Part shown: one piece after another, positions 27,406-35,086 of the stretch
How positions within the stretch are numbered: position 1 is the stretch's first letter
How the letters are laid out: every line of letters starts with the position of its first letter
Source: Herbinix sp.
Lineage (GTDB): Bacteria > Bacillota > Clostridia > Lachnospirales > Lachnospiraceae
NCBI GenBank assembly: GCA_029240245.1
Contig: JARBTJ010000018.1
Span: forward strand, 1 to 60,741
DNA length: 60,741 nt
Direction: 5' to 3'
Notes under the pieces: model-generated
Database searches by the model: none
The model's input: the letters and a program-made list of their open reading frames with translations, nothing else
Told to the model about the DNA's origin: nothing
Made by a program: the position numbers and the translations under genes

Positions 27406-29220
27406 ATGGATATTAATAACTCACTGTCACGACTGAAAACCACAGGTAAATCCGTCAAATCCGGTCTCCGCACTGAATCGAAGCTCTCAACAGATGTGTC
27501 AAAAACCACGGATACCCGCATTCGTAATTCTAAAAGTAATGTAGATGCAACGCCACTGGAGTGGAAGGAAGGTCAGATTATTAAAGGTGAAGTAGTTGAT
27601 CTTCGCTTTAACGAAGTTACGATCCGTTTAGAATACGGCAGGCAGATAACAGCCAAGCTGGAAGGGGATATTCCTCTATCCATCGGGCAAACGGCTCAAT
27701 TTTATGTTACAGAGGTATCTCCGGAGATTTTTTCCATCAAATACATCCCTTCCGAACTAAAAGCTCTGACCAACCAAACCATAGAAAAGGCACTCCTTGA
27801 ATCAAAGCTTCCGTTAACGGAACGTAATAAGGCGATTGTTGATGAGTTATTAAACCATAGAATGCCCATCGATAAGCAAACTCTGCAGACATTAGCGAAA
27901 CTATCCATAACTAATCGGGAGGCTTCTCCTCTTACCTTGGTTTTAATGTTGAAGAATAATCTTCCTATGACCAAAGAAAATATAGCACAATATGAGTCCT
28001 ATCAAAGGGGAACCCACCAGTTATTAAGGGATATTACTAACATCGCCGGGAATATATCAGATCTATATGAGCAAGCATCCAATATGCAACCGAAGGAACT
28101 CGCCGCTTTGAATCGAGGCGTACTTGATATTTTATATCGGCCTCAGACCAACCATAGCGAACCGTCATCCACCAATGCACCTTTTCTTGAATTGTTCGGA
28201 GATGAGGCTTCTTCACTAAATAATAAAACGCCTGGAAGCAACTTGATCTCGGACCCCACAGCCTCACTATCTTCAAAAACTGATCTGTACACCCAGATAC
28301 ACAGAGAACAAGTGTTACCAAAGGAGTCCACAGACAGAACCTTCTTTGGACCTTCTGATATAGCGAATGAAAATATAAGGAATGCAGAATATCGCATGAA
28401 CCTTTTAACATTAAAAGAAACTTTAACTTCACAGGAAAGGACATCGTTATTAGATTTAATGAAAGCTTTTCCCGGATTAGAGGAGTTGGAAACGTCAATA
28501 AAGGAAGGTTCTCTTCCGGTGAAGGATCTTCTTAATTTTATACAAGCAAGTCTATCTGAACAAATACCGGATTCTACTCCTCCTTTATTCAGTGCACCCT
28601 CTTACTTAAAACTGTTAGAGGAAGCCTTCCACAGTAAATGGACCATTACTCCGGAAGAGCTTTCCCACAACTCTTCTATCGATAAATTATATCAATCATT
28701 ACAAGAGGATATGAAAGAGCTAAACGAATTCCTCCAAGTAGGCAGGGAGGCAATGGACCCTACCCATTTAAAGGAACCCGTTAAGAATATGCAGGATAAT
28801 CTTGAATTCATGAGGAATTTAAATGAAGTATTTACTTATCTGCAGCTACCGGTTCAATTAAAAGACAAGGATGTCCATGGCGATTTATATATTTATACGA
28901 AAAAGGATGCTTTCAAGGGAAAGAAGGATGGCCTGAGCGTACTTCTCCATCTTGAAATGCAGAATCTAGGACCGGTTAATATCCATATTCATATGGACCA
29001 CAATCAGGTCCATGCTAATTTCAGTCTTGAAAGTGAAGAGGCCGGTCAATTAATAGCAAAACACTTACAAGAATTGACGGAAACACTCGAGAAAAAAGGT
29101 TACAGCTTCCATGCTAAGATAGAACCTACTTATGTGAAACCCGATTTCAGTAAAGATTTCATAGAGCAAAACAACCCGGATAGTAATGTGATGCGTTATT
29201 CTTTTGATATCAGGACATAG
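27406..29220 (+). CDS. FliK-like flagellar hook-length control domain protein
   Basis: A 604-residue protein on the plus strand. The N-terminal ~115 residues include a beta-rich segment (GQIIKGEVVDLRFNEVTIRL). The middle is helical and low in conservation. The C-terminal ~100 residues carry the FliK-C-like block LSVLLHLEMQNLGPVNIHIH, followed by a long amphipathic helix (EEAGQLIAKHLQELTETLEK). FliK proteins measure hook length and switch export specificity. No other flagellar gene is adjacent, so this is an orphan member, possibly with a different partner. Start ATG 27406 with AAAGGTAGGA before it. The flagellar-type promoter supports a motility link. Confidence 0.7.
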   Translation: MDINNSLSRLKTTGKSVKSGLRTESKLSTDVSKTTDTRIRNSKSNVDATPLEWKEGQIIKGEVVDLRFNEVTIRLEYGRQITAKLEGDIPLSIGQTAQFYVTEVSPEIFSIKYIPSELKALTNQTIEKALLESKLPLTERNKAIVDELLNHRMPIDKQTLQTLAKLSITNREASPLTLVLMLKNNLPMTKENIAQYESYQRGTHQLLRDITNIAGNISDLYEQASNMQPKELAALNRGVLDILYRPQTNHSEPSSTNAPFLELFGDEASSLNNKTPGSNLISDPTASLSSKTDLYTQIHREQVLPKESTDRTFFGPSDIANENIRNAEYRMNLLTLKETLTSQERTSLLDLMKAFPGLEELETSIKEGSLPVKDLLNFIQASLSEQIPDSTPPLFSAPSYLKLLEEAFHSKWTITPEELSHNSSIDKLYQSLQEDMKELNEFLQVGREAMDPTHLKEPVKNMQDNLEFMRNLNEVFTYLQLPVQLKDKDVHGDLYIYTKKDAFKGKKDGLSVLLHLEMQNLGPVNIHIHMDHNQVHANFSLESEEAGQLIAKHLQELTETLEKKGYSFHAKIEPTYVKPDFSKDFIEQNNPDSNVMRYSFDIRT

Positions 29221-29221
29221 A

Positions 29222-29268
29222 TAAACTCCGAAATCAATAATTATCATTATCGATTTCGGAGTTTATGA
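29222..29268. terminator. Bidirectional hairpin between the FliK-like and PilZ genes
   Basis: AAACTCCGAAATC pairs with GATTTCGGAGTTT over a 16-base loop, directly after the plus-strand stop. It can serve both converging transcripts. Confidence 0.75.
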
Positions 29269-29362
29269 TTTATCCATATTATTAGTGCTATTATATTACT
29301 TATCTTCCTAGATCCCATATCAAAATCAGATCGGACAATGAAGGATATCCTTTATTAAACCA

Positions 29363-29716
29363 TTACTCAGTCTCAACTAACTTCTGATCGTAATCATCAA
29401 ATAGATAGGATAGTACATCTGCCATACCAACAAATTCACAGCCATAGGTTGTCACATTCCCGGCTTCAGGTTGACTACGTATAATTTTAACCACACTATG
29501 CAGTGTATCCTCCGCACCAAATTGTATATTGGCATTAAAGTAATAAGCGACCGGCAGAACGCTCTCGGAACGAAAACCAATCCCTGTTTTTGATATGTCC
29601 GTCACTTCAATTGGTGCATTCAAATTACTCACTTGCACATTGTCCTGCTTATATAGATTTGAAATTTCTAGTGATAGAGTAGCTGGCAGTCTCTTCGCCT
29701 TTCTTCGTTCTTGCAT
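29363..29716 (-). CDS. PilZ domain protein, c-di-GMP receptor
   Basis: A single-domain PilZ protein of 117 residues. The N-terminal arginine motif is RRKAKR (residues 4-9), and the second ligand motif DISKTGIGF matches D/N-x-S-x-x-G. Both are needed for cyclic-di-GMP binding. It lies 97 bases after gatB but has its own promoter in that gap, so it is probably a separate unit. It converges with the FliK-like gene, which fits a motility or surface role. Start ATG 29716 with GGAGGTG upstream. Confidence 0.88.
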   Translation of the reverse strand: MQERRKAKRLPATLSLEISNLYKQDNVQVSNLNAPIEVTDISKTGIGFRSESVLPVAYYFNANIQFGAEDTLHSVVKIIRSQPEAGNVTTYGCEFVGMADVLSYLFDDYDQKLVETE

Positions 29717-29773
29717 TCAAACACCTCCGGTTTATCTATGAATGGTAAATTTTATGAAATATCTGTACTACCT

Positions 29774-29802
29774 ATTATAGCGTAGTTCCCTTAGATATAC
29801 AA
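29774..29802 (-). promoter_or_regulatory. Promoter of the PilZ gene downstream of gatB
   Basis: On the minus strand TTGTAT (29802-29797), 17-bp spacer, TATAAT (29779-29774). Confidence 0.7.
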
Positions 29803-29813
29803 TATCGAGATTA

Positions 29814-31262
29814 TTACCTTTCTAAGGTATTTAAATCAAAAATTTCTTTTACAATCTCATTAATCCTTCCCGGATCGGCTTTCCCCTTCATTTCCTTCAT
29901 TGTCTGACCAACGATAAAGCCCATTGCTTTCGTTTTTCCACTCTTATAATCTGCAACCGATTGGGGGTTCGCTTCAATAATCTTCTCGATTGTAGTCCGC
30001 AATAGTCCATCATCCGAAACCATCCCAAGGTTATGCTTCTCCACATAATCCTCCGGGTCCACATGTTCCATGAAGATTTTTTCAAATACTTCCTTTGCAA
30101 CGGTTCGGTTAATCTTTCCGTTATCCACCATCAGAATTAATTTTGATAGCTGAGATGGGGTGAAAGTGATTGCTTCAGCCTCCATCTCCTGATCTTTTAA
30201 TAACCGCATCGTCTCCACCATAATCCAGTTGGAAACTTCCTTAGGTTTGTGGCAGAATGCTACGGTCTCTTCAAATAAATCAGCTAGCTTCTTCACACCG
30301 GTTATGATACCGGCATCATATGCCGGAATGTCAAATTCCTTCTCATACCGGAGCATTTTTTCATCCCGAAGCTCGGGTTGGCGGGATTTCACCTCATGAA
30401 GCCATGCATCACTTATCTCAATCGGGGGTAGGTCCGGTTCGGGGAAATACCGGTAATCCTGTGCATCCTCCTTGGAACGCATTGCAAAGCTGGTGTCCTT
30501 ATTGTCATCCCAACGTCTTGTTTCCTGGATTACCTTTTTACCGAATTCAATTAGTTCAATTTGTCTTTTTCTTTCTCCTTCGATTGCGCGAGCAATCGCT
30601 TTAAAGGAGTTCATGTTCTTCATTTCAGTTCTGGTACCGAATTCCTTTGCCCCCACCTCGCGGACGGAAAGATTGATATCAGCTCGCAGAGAGCCCTCCT
30701 GCATCTTACAGTCAGAGACGCCCAAGTACTGGAGGATTAATTTCAGCTTCTCGAGGTAAGCCACAACTTCCTCTGCAGAACGCATATCCGGTTCACTAAC
30801 GATTTCAATCAAAGGAACACCACAGCGGTTATAATCTACAAGAGTGCAATCCTCCCAAGGATCATGAATTAGCTTTCCGGCATCCTCCTCCATATGGATT
30901 TCGTGAATTCCGATGGATTTCTTGCCTGAACTGGTCTCAATTTCTACTTTTCCGTTTCTGCAGATGGGAAGGTATAACTGTGATACCTGATAGGCCTTCG
31001 GAAGGTCGGGATAAAAATAATTCTTGCGATCAAATTTACATTTCTGGGTAATCGTGCAGTCCAGGGCAAGACCCGCTGCGATTGCGTACTCTACCACCTG
31101 ACGGTTCATAACCGGAAGAGTTCCTGGCATACCGGTGCAGACAGGGCAACAATGAGTATTCGGATCGCCGCCAAACTGGGTCGTACAGGAGCAGAATATT
31201 TTTGATTTGGTGGCAAGCTCAACATGAACCTCCAGACCAATGACAGTTTCATAAGCTTTCAT
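29814..31262 (-). CDS. gatB: Asp-tRNA(Asn)/Glu-tRNA(Gln) amidotransferase subunit B
   Basis: Binds misacylated Asp-tRNA-Asn or Glu-tRNA-Gln and activates the acyl group for amidation. The 482-residue protein starts MKAYETVIGLEVHVELATKSKIFC. Zinc-site cysteines lie in CSCTTQFGG and HCCPVCTGMPG. The cradle domain contains NRCGVPLIEIVSEPD and DYRYFPEPDLPP. The C-terminal YqeY-like domain (residues from about 330) ends GRINEIVKEIFDL. Its ATG is three bases past the gatA stop, with AGGAGG inside gatA's end, so translation is coupled. Confidence 0.97.
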   Translation of the reverse strand: MKAYETVIGLEVHVELATKSKIFCSCTTQFGGDPNTHCCPVCTGMPGTLPVMNRQVVEYAIAAGLALDCTITQKCKFDRKNYFYPDLPKAYQVSQLYLPICRNGKVEIETSSGKKSIGIHEIHMEEDAGKLIHDPWEDCTLVDYNRCGVPLIEIVSEPDMRSAEEVVAYLEKLKLILQYLGVSDCKMQEGSLRADINLSVREVGAKEFGTRTEMKNMNSFKAIARAIEGERKRQIELIEFGKKVIQETRRWDDNKDTSFAMRSKEDAQDYRYFPEPDLPPIEISDAWLHEVKSRQPELRDEKMLRYEKEFDIPAYDAGIITGVKKLADLFEETVAFCHKPKEVSNWIMVETMRLLKDQEMEAEAITFTPSQLSKLILMVDNGKINRTVAKEVFEKIFMEHVDPEDYVEKHNLGMVSDDGLLRTTIEKIIEANPQSVADYKSGKTKAMGFIVGQTMKEMKGKADPGRINEIVKEIFDLNTLER

Positions 31263-31264
31263 GC

Positions 31265-32764
31265 TTAGACCTCCTTTCCTGTAGCACTAGATTGTAATGA
31301 TGGTCTTGCATAACCGATGGACTGTTCCAAGCTGTAAGCAGCCCGAATAATATCCTTTTCGCCAAAATGCTTTCCGATGAATTGAATACCAATGGGAAGT
31401 CCCTTCTTATCCACACCACAGGGTAAGCTAATTGCAGGTAATCCGGATAAGTTCACCGATACCGTATAAATATCGGAAAGATACATTTTAAGAGGATCGG
31501 ATAAGCTTTCACCAAGTCCGGGTGCCGTCTGAGGTGCAGTGGGACCAAGAATGATATCATATTTTTCAAAGGCTTTCTGAAATCCTTGGTTAATCAATGC
31601 TCTTACCTTTAACGCTTTGTTGTAGAAGGCATCGTAATAGCCGGAGCTAAGTACAAAGGCACCAATCATCATTCTGTGCTTAACCTCATTACCAAAGCCT
31701 TCACTTCGAGAATTCTTATAAACATCCTGTAATCCATCAAAATGAGGGGTACGGTAGCCGTATTTCACACCGTCAAATCTGGATAGGTTGGAGCTGGCTT
31801 CCGCACAGGCAATAACATAATAGGAAGAAACGGCAAAGTCAACGGCATCCAAATCAAACTCCTCCACGGTTGCTCCTTTGCTCTTCAGCACCTGCGCTGC
31901 GTTTAGAATACTTTCTTTCACTTCAGCATCCAGGCCGGCTTCGAAATATCCCTTGGGGATACCAATTCGCATTCCCTTAACATCCTCCGTGAGCGCCTGA
32001 AGATAAGAATAACTTTGTGTATTTACTGAGGTGGAATCCTTAGCATCATGTCCTGATATGACCTCCAAAGCTGCTACACAATCGGATACATTACGACCCA
32101 GAGGCCCGATCTGATCGAGGGAGGAGGCATAAGCAATTAATCCGTAACGGGAAACCGTGCCATAGGTAGGTTTGATCCCGGTTACACCACAGTAGCTTGC
32201 GGGTTGTCGGATGGAGCCACCGGTATCGGAACCAAGGGCATAAAATGCTTCCTCAGCAGATACGGCTGCTGCCGAGCCACCACTGGAGCCACCAGGAACA
32301 TGAGCAGTATTCCAGGGATTTTTGGTATCCCCAAAGTAAGACGTCTCCGTCGTGCTGCCCATCGCAAACTCATCCATATTAGTCTTACCGATAATAACAG
32401 CTCCGGATTTTTTTAATCGTTCTATTACCGTTGCATCATAGGTGGGAATAAAATTGTATAGTATCTTAGAGGCACAGGTGGTTTTGATATCTCTGGTACA
32501 GATATTATCCTTTACTGCCATCGGTACGCCTGCCAGAGGTGAATCCATGAGTTCTCCGGCATCCAACTGTTTTTGAACTGCCGCAGCCCTGGCAATAGCC
32601 TCCTCCTCAAGTATTGTTATATAACTATGATAAGCGGAATCTCTTTGCCTTATTACATCAAGCTGTGCACTGACTGCTTCTTTCACACTGATTTCTTTCT
32701 CTTTTATCATCTTCCCCAGCGTAAGGGCAGACAATGATGTTAAATCCTTTAAATTCTGACTCAT
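31265..32764 (-). CDS. gatA: Asp-tRNA(Asn)/Glu-tRNA(Gln) amidotransferase subunit A
   Basis: Releases ammonia from glutamine for the transamidation reaction. The 499-residue protein belongs to the amidase signature family. It has the catalytic Lys in GVPMAVKDNI, the cis-Ser in PGGSSGGSAAA, and the nucleophilic Ser in GSDTGGSIRQPASYCG. The C-terminal block NLSGLPAISLPCG is typical. Start ATG 32764, ten bases after the gatC stop, with AGGAGGC upstream. It forms the GatCAB complex with its neighbours. Confidence 0.97.
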   Translation of the reverse strand: MSQNLKDLTSLSALTLGKMIKEKEISVKEAVSAQLDVIRQRDSAYHSYITILEEEAIARAAAVQKQLDAGELMDSPLAGVPMAVKDNICTRDIKTTCASKILYNFIPTYDATVIERLKKSGAVIIGKTNMDEFAMGSTTETSYFGDTKNPWNTAHVPGGSSGGSAAAVSAEEAFYALGSDTGGSIRQPASYCGVTGIKPTYGTVSRYGLIAYASSLDQIGPLGRNVSDCVAALEVISGHDAKDSTSVNTQSYSYLQALTEDVKGMRIGIPKGYFEAGLDAEVKESILNAAQVLKSKGATVEEFDLDAVDFAVSSYYVIACAEASSNLSRFDGVKYGYRTPHFDGLQDVYKNSRSEGFGNEVKHRMMIGAFVLSSGYYDAFYNKALKVRALINQGFQKAFEKYDIILGPTAPQTAPGLGESLSDPLKMYLSDIYTVSVNLSGLPAISLPCGVDKKGLPIGIQFIGKHFGEKDIIRAAYSLEQSIGYARPSLQSSATGKEV

Positions 32765-32774
32765 ATTCTGCCTC

Positions 32775-33062
32775 CTACTCTACCGTTTTCGGAACAGCAA
32801 AGCTGCCGTCCTTACTCTTCGGTGCATTTTTTAGTAATTCCACTCGGTCATCCTGATTCGTCACCACATCTTCCCGGAACACATTCTTAACCGGCAAGAC
32901 ATGGGACATCGGTTCAACCCCCTCAGTGTTAAGTTGATCCATCGTAGCGATGTAATCAAGAATATTCTCTAAATCTTTTGCTACCTTCTGCTTTTCTTCC
33001 TCAGAGACAGTAAGCTTCGCTAATGCAGCAACATATTGAACGGTTTCCTCTGTTATCTTCAT
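32775..33062 (-). CDS. gatC: Asp-tRNA(Asn)/Glu-tRNA(Gln) amidotransferase subunit C
   Basis: A 95-residue belt-like subunit that holds GatA and GatB together. It has the family sequence [16 protein letters not shown], a helix ending in [17 protein letters not shown], and the FREDVV motif. It sits between aspS and gatA in the same operon, with 73 bases after aspS. Start ATG 33062 with GAAGGGAAG before it. Confidence 0.95.
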   Translation of the reverse strand: MKITEETVQYVAALAKLTVSEEEKQKVAKDLENILDYIATMDQLNTEGVEPMSHVLPVKNVFREDVVTNQDDRVELLKNAPKSKDGSFAVPKTVE

Positions 33063-33135
33063 AGCATTTCTTCCCTTCTTTTATATCTATGAATTTCTCT
33101 ATAACGCTAGTGTAACCAGTATCTTTAAATAATTG

Positions 33136-34470
33136 TTATGGCTCTAATCTGGATAAATCTCTCGGGAACAAGGTAGTCTCTCTGACATTTTGCTCATCCA
33201 GCAGTTTCATGGTTAAACGCTCCAGGCCGATTCCCAGCCCTCCGTGTGGCGGCATCCCGTGCTTGTGAATCATGAGGAAATTCGAAAATTCGCTGACCTC
33301 CATACCCCTTGCTTCCATTTTCTTTACTTGTTCCTCATAGTCATGAATTCTCTGTCCTCCGGTGGTAATCTCCATACCCTTATATAATAAGTCGAAGCTC
33401 AAGGTAAACTTCGGATCCGACGGATCATCCATCGCATAAAATGGTCTTTTCTTTGAGGGATAATGAGTAACAAATACAAAGTCACTGTCATATTCTTCCT
33501 GGAAATACCTTCCGATTAACACTTCCTCTTCCGGCTCTAAGTCATACGGATTTCTAATCTTGCGGTTATATTTTTCAGATACCAATACCTTAGCGTCATC
33601 GAAGCGTACGGTAGGAATCTGCAGGATATCCGAAAGATTAACCTCGAGTAACTTCAATTCTTTCGCGTATTTATCCTTTAAAAAGTGAAATACATATCTT
33701 AGCATTTCCGTTTCCATCTCCATGATATCTTCAAAGCCTTTGATATAGCCCATCTCAAAATCCATACTGGTATATTCATTTAGATGTCTGGTCGTATTAT
33801 GTTTCTCCGCCCGAAATACAGGAGCAGCTTCAAACACTCTGTCATATACGCCTACCATGGTCTGTTTGTAAAACTGAGGGCTTTGTGCCAGAAATGCTTT
33901 CTGTCCAAAATAGTCTAATTTAAAAACATTTGCTCCGCCTTCCGCATTACCTGCAACCAGTTTCGGAGTACGAATTTCCGTAAAGTTCTGTGAATACAGG
34001 AAATCCCGGAAGCCTCTTACGATACCCTCCTGAAGCTTAAATATTGCACGTTCCCTGATGTTACGAAGTGAAACCGGTCGATAAGCAAGCTTTGACTCTA
34101 ATGTGGTTCTCATCTTCCATTTGGAGATCGGAAGCGGCATCACGGCATCCTCCTTCGGAGAGGATAAGATCGTTATATTGTTTAAACGCACCTCAAAACC
34201 CTGTGGTGCTCTTTCCTCTTCATTTACGTAGCCTTCTGCCACTACAGTCATTCCTTCTCTCAAATTCTTAATTGAAAATCCGGAACTTCCTTCCTCATAT
34301 ACGCATTGTACGAGTCCTTCCCTCTTTCTTAATACTATAAAAGAAAATTCACCCATGTCTCTTATCGTATGGATTGCTCCGGTTATCTTAACATATCCTT
34401 CCACCTGATTACTTAAAATATCACTGATTTCACATAATTCGCTTTTTGTTATTCCTTTAATAAATTCCAT
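33136..34470 (-). CDS. aspS: Archaeal-type aspartyl-tRNA synthetase (AspS2), probably non-discriminating
   Basis: Charges tRNA-Asp and, if non-discriminating, also tRNA-Asn with aspartate; GatCAB then amidates the latter. The 444-residue protein has an N-terminal OB fold (VEGYVKITGAIHTIRDMGEF) and class II motif 2 (FRAEKHNTTRHLNEYTSMD). Motif 3 is PPHGGLGIGLERLTM. It lacks the insertion domain of the bacterial ~590-residue AspRS, so it is the archaeal-like form. Linkage to gatCAB and to an Asn/Glu-type T-box supports the transamidation role. Start ATG 34470 with AGGAGGAT before it. Confidence 0.92.
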   Translation of the reverse strand: MEFIKGITKSELCEISDILSNQVEGYVKITGAIHTIRDMGEFSFIVLRKREGLVQCVYEEGSSGFSIKNLREGMTVVAEGYVNEEERAPQGFEVRLNNITILSSPKEDAVMPLPISKWKMRTTLESKLAYRPVSLRNIRERAIFKLQEGIVRGFRDFLYSQNFTEIRTPKLVAGNAEGGANVFKLDYFGQKAFLAQSPQFYKQTMVGVYDRVFEAAPVFRAEKHNTTRHLNEYTSMDFEMGYIKGFEDIMEMETEMLRYVFHFLKDKYAKELKLLEVNLSDILQIPTVRFDDAKVLVSEKYNRKIRNPYDLEPEEEVLIGRYFQEEYDSDFVFVTHYPSKKRPFYAMDDPSDPKFTLSFDLLYKGMEITTGGQRIHDYEEQVKKMEARGMEVSEFSNFLMIHKHGMPPHGGLGIGLERLTMKLLDEQNVRETTLFPRDLSRLEP

Positions 34471-34554
34471 TTGGCATCCTCCTATTCCATGTTTAAGCTT
34501 ATTGATACAATTGTGCAGTGAATGTCCATCTTCCCGAGGTCCTATAAAAAAATA

Positions 34555-34908
34555 TAAAAAAGTCCCGAAGAAGATGATTTTTCAATCAAATTCTTCGGGA
34601 CGAGAAATCAATAATTCCCGCGGTACCACCCGCCTTGAGAGCATAGCTCTCCGCTTTCCATGCACTTAACGCGTGCCACGCACGAACCTACTAATCTTTC
34701 AATCCGTGGGCTCCGGAGTGTTCCGTATTCTGCTTATCACCATCGGTGTGCTCTCAGTCGGTGGCTCACCATTCCTGTCGTTCGGTTATTGGGTAGAATA
34801 AAGTCTCCTTCTCAGCCGATATCCATATCATAAAGATAATTTTTACTTGGTAATAATTTATCTTATTTAAAAAACAAAGGTATTGCGATAAAATCAACAC
34901 CCTTGTTG
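34555..34908 (-). promoter_or_regulatory. T-box riboswitch with overlapping GAA/AAC specifier for aspS2-gatCAB
   Basis: Read on the minus strand, the T-box GGGTGGTACCGCGGG (about 34631-34617) precedes a strong terminator (GTCCCGAAGAA/TTCTTCGGGAC, 34601-34562, then TTTTTT). In the stem I region the sequence ATACGGAACACTCC holds GAA (34723-34721) and AAC (34722-34720), shifted by one base. A similar overlapping Glu/Asn specifier is described for the transamidation operon of Clostridium acetobutylicum. The whole aspS-gatCAB operon follows. Confidence 0.88.
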
Positions 34909-34915
34909 TTGAGTT

Positions 34916-34944
34916 ATATTATCACATATTATTTACTGATGCAA
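34916..34944 (-). promoter_or_regulatory. Promoter of the T-box/aspS2-gatCAB operon
   Basis: On the minus strand TTGCAT (34944-34939), 17-bp spacer, TAATAT (34921-34916), just before the leader. The remaining bases to 35086 show nothing further. Confidence 0.7.
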
Positions 34945-35086
34945 GAAAAATATAATTTTTTATATAAATAATCTTCATAAAAGCATCTTTTATTTTATAT
35001 TTTCTTTGTTTTCCAAAGTATGGCTATGACAATCCTTGAGCTTATCAGAATCATCTGAGACTTATATTTGTTCAGGGAACGCATCC

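Noticed and set aside
28037..28498. 153-codon minus-strand ORF opposite the FliK-like gene
   Set aside because: It is antisense to a well-supported gene with its own ribosome site and promoter, and resembles no family.
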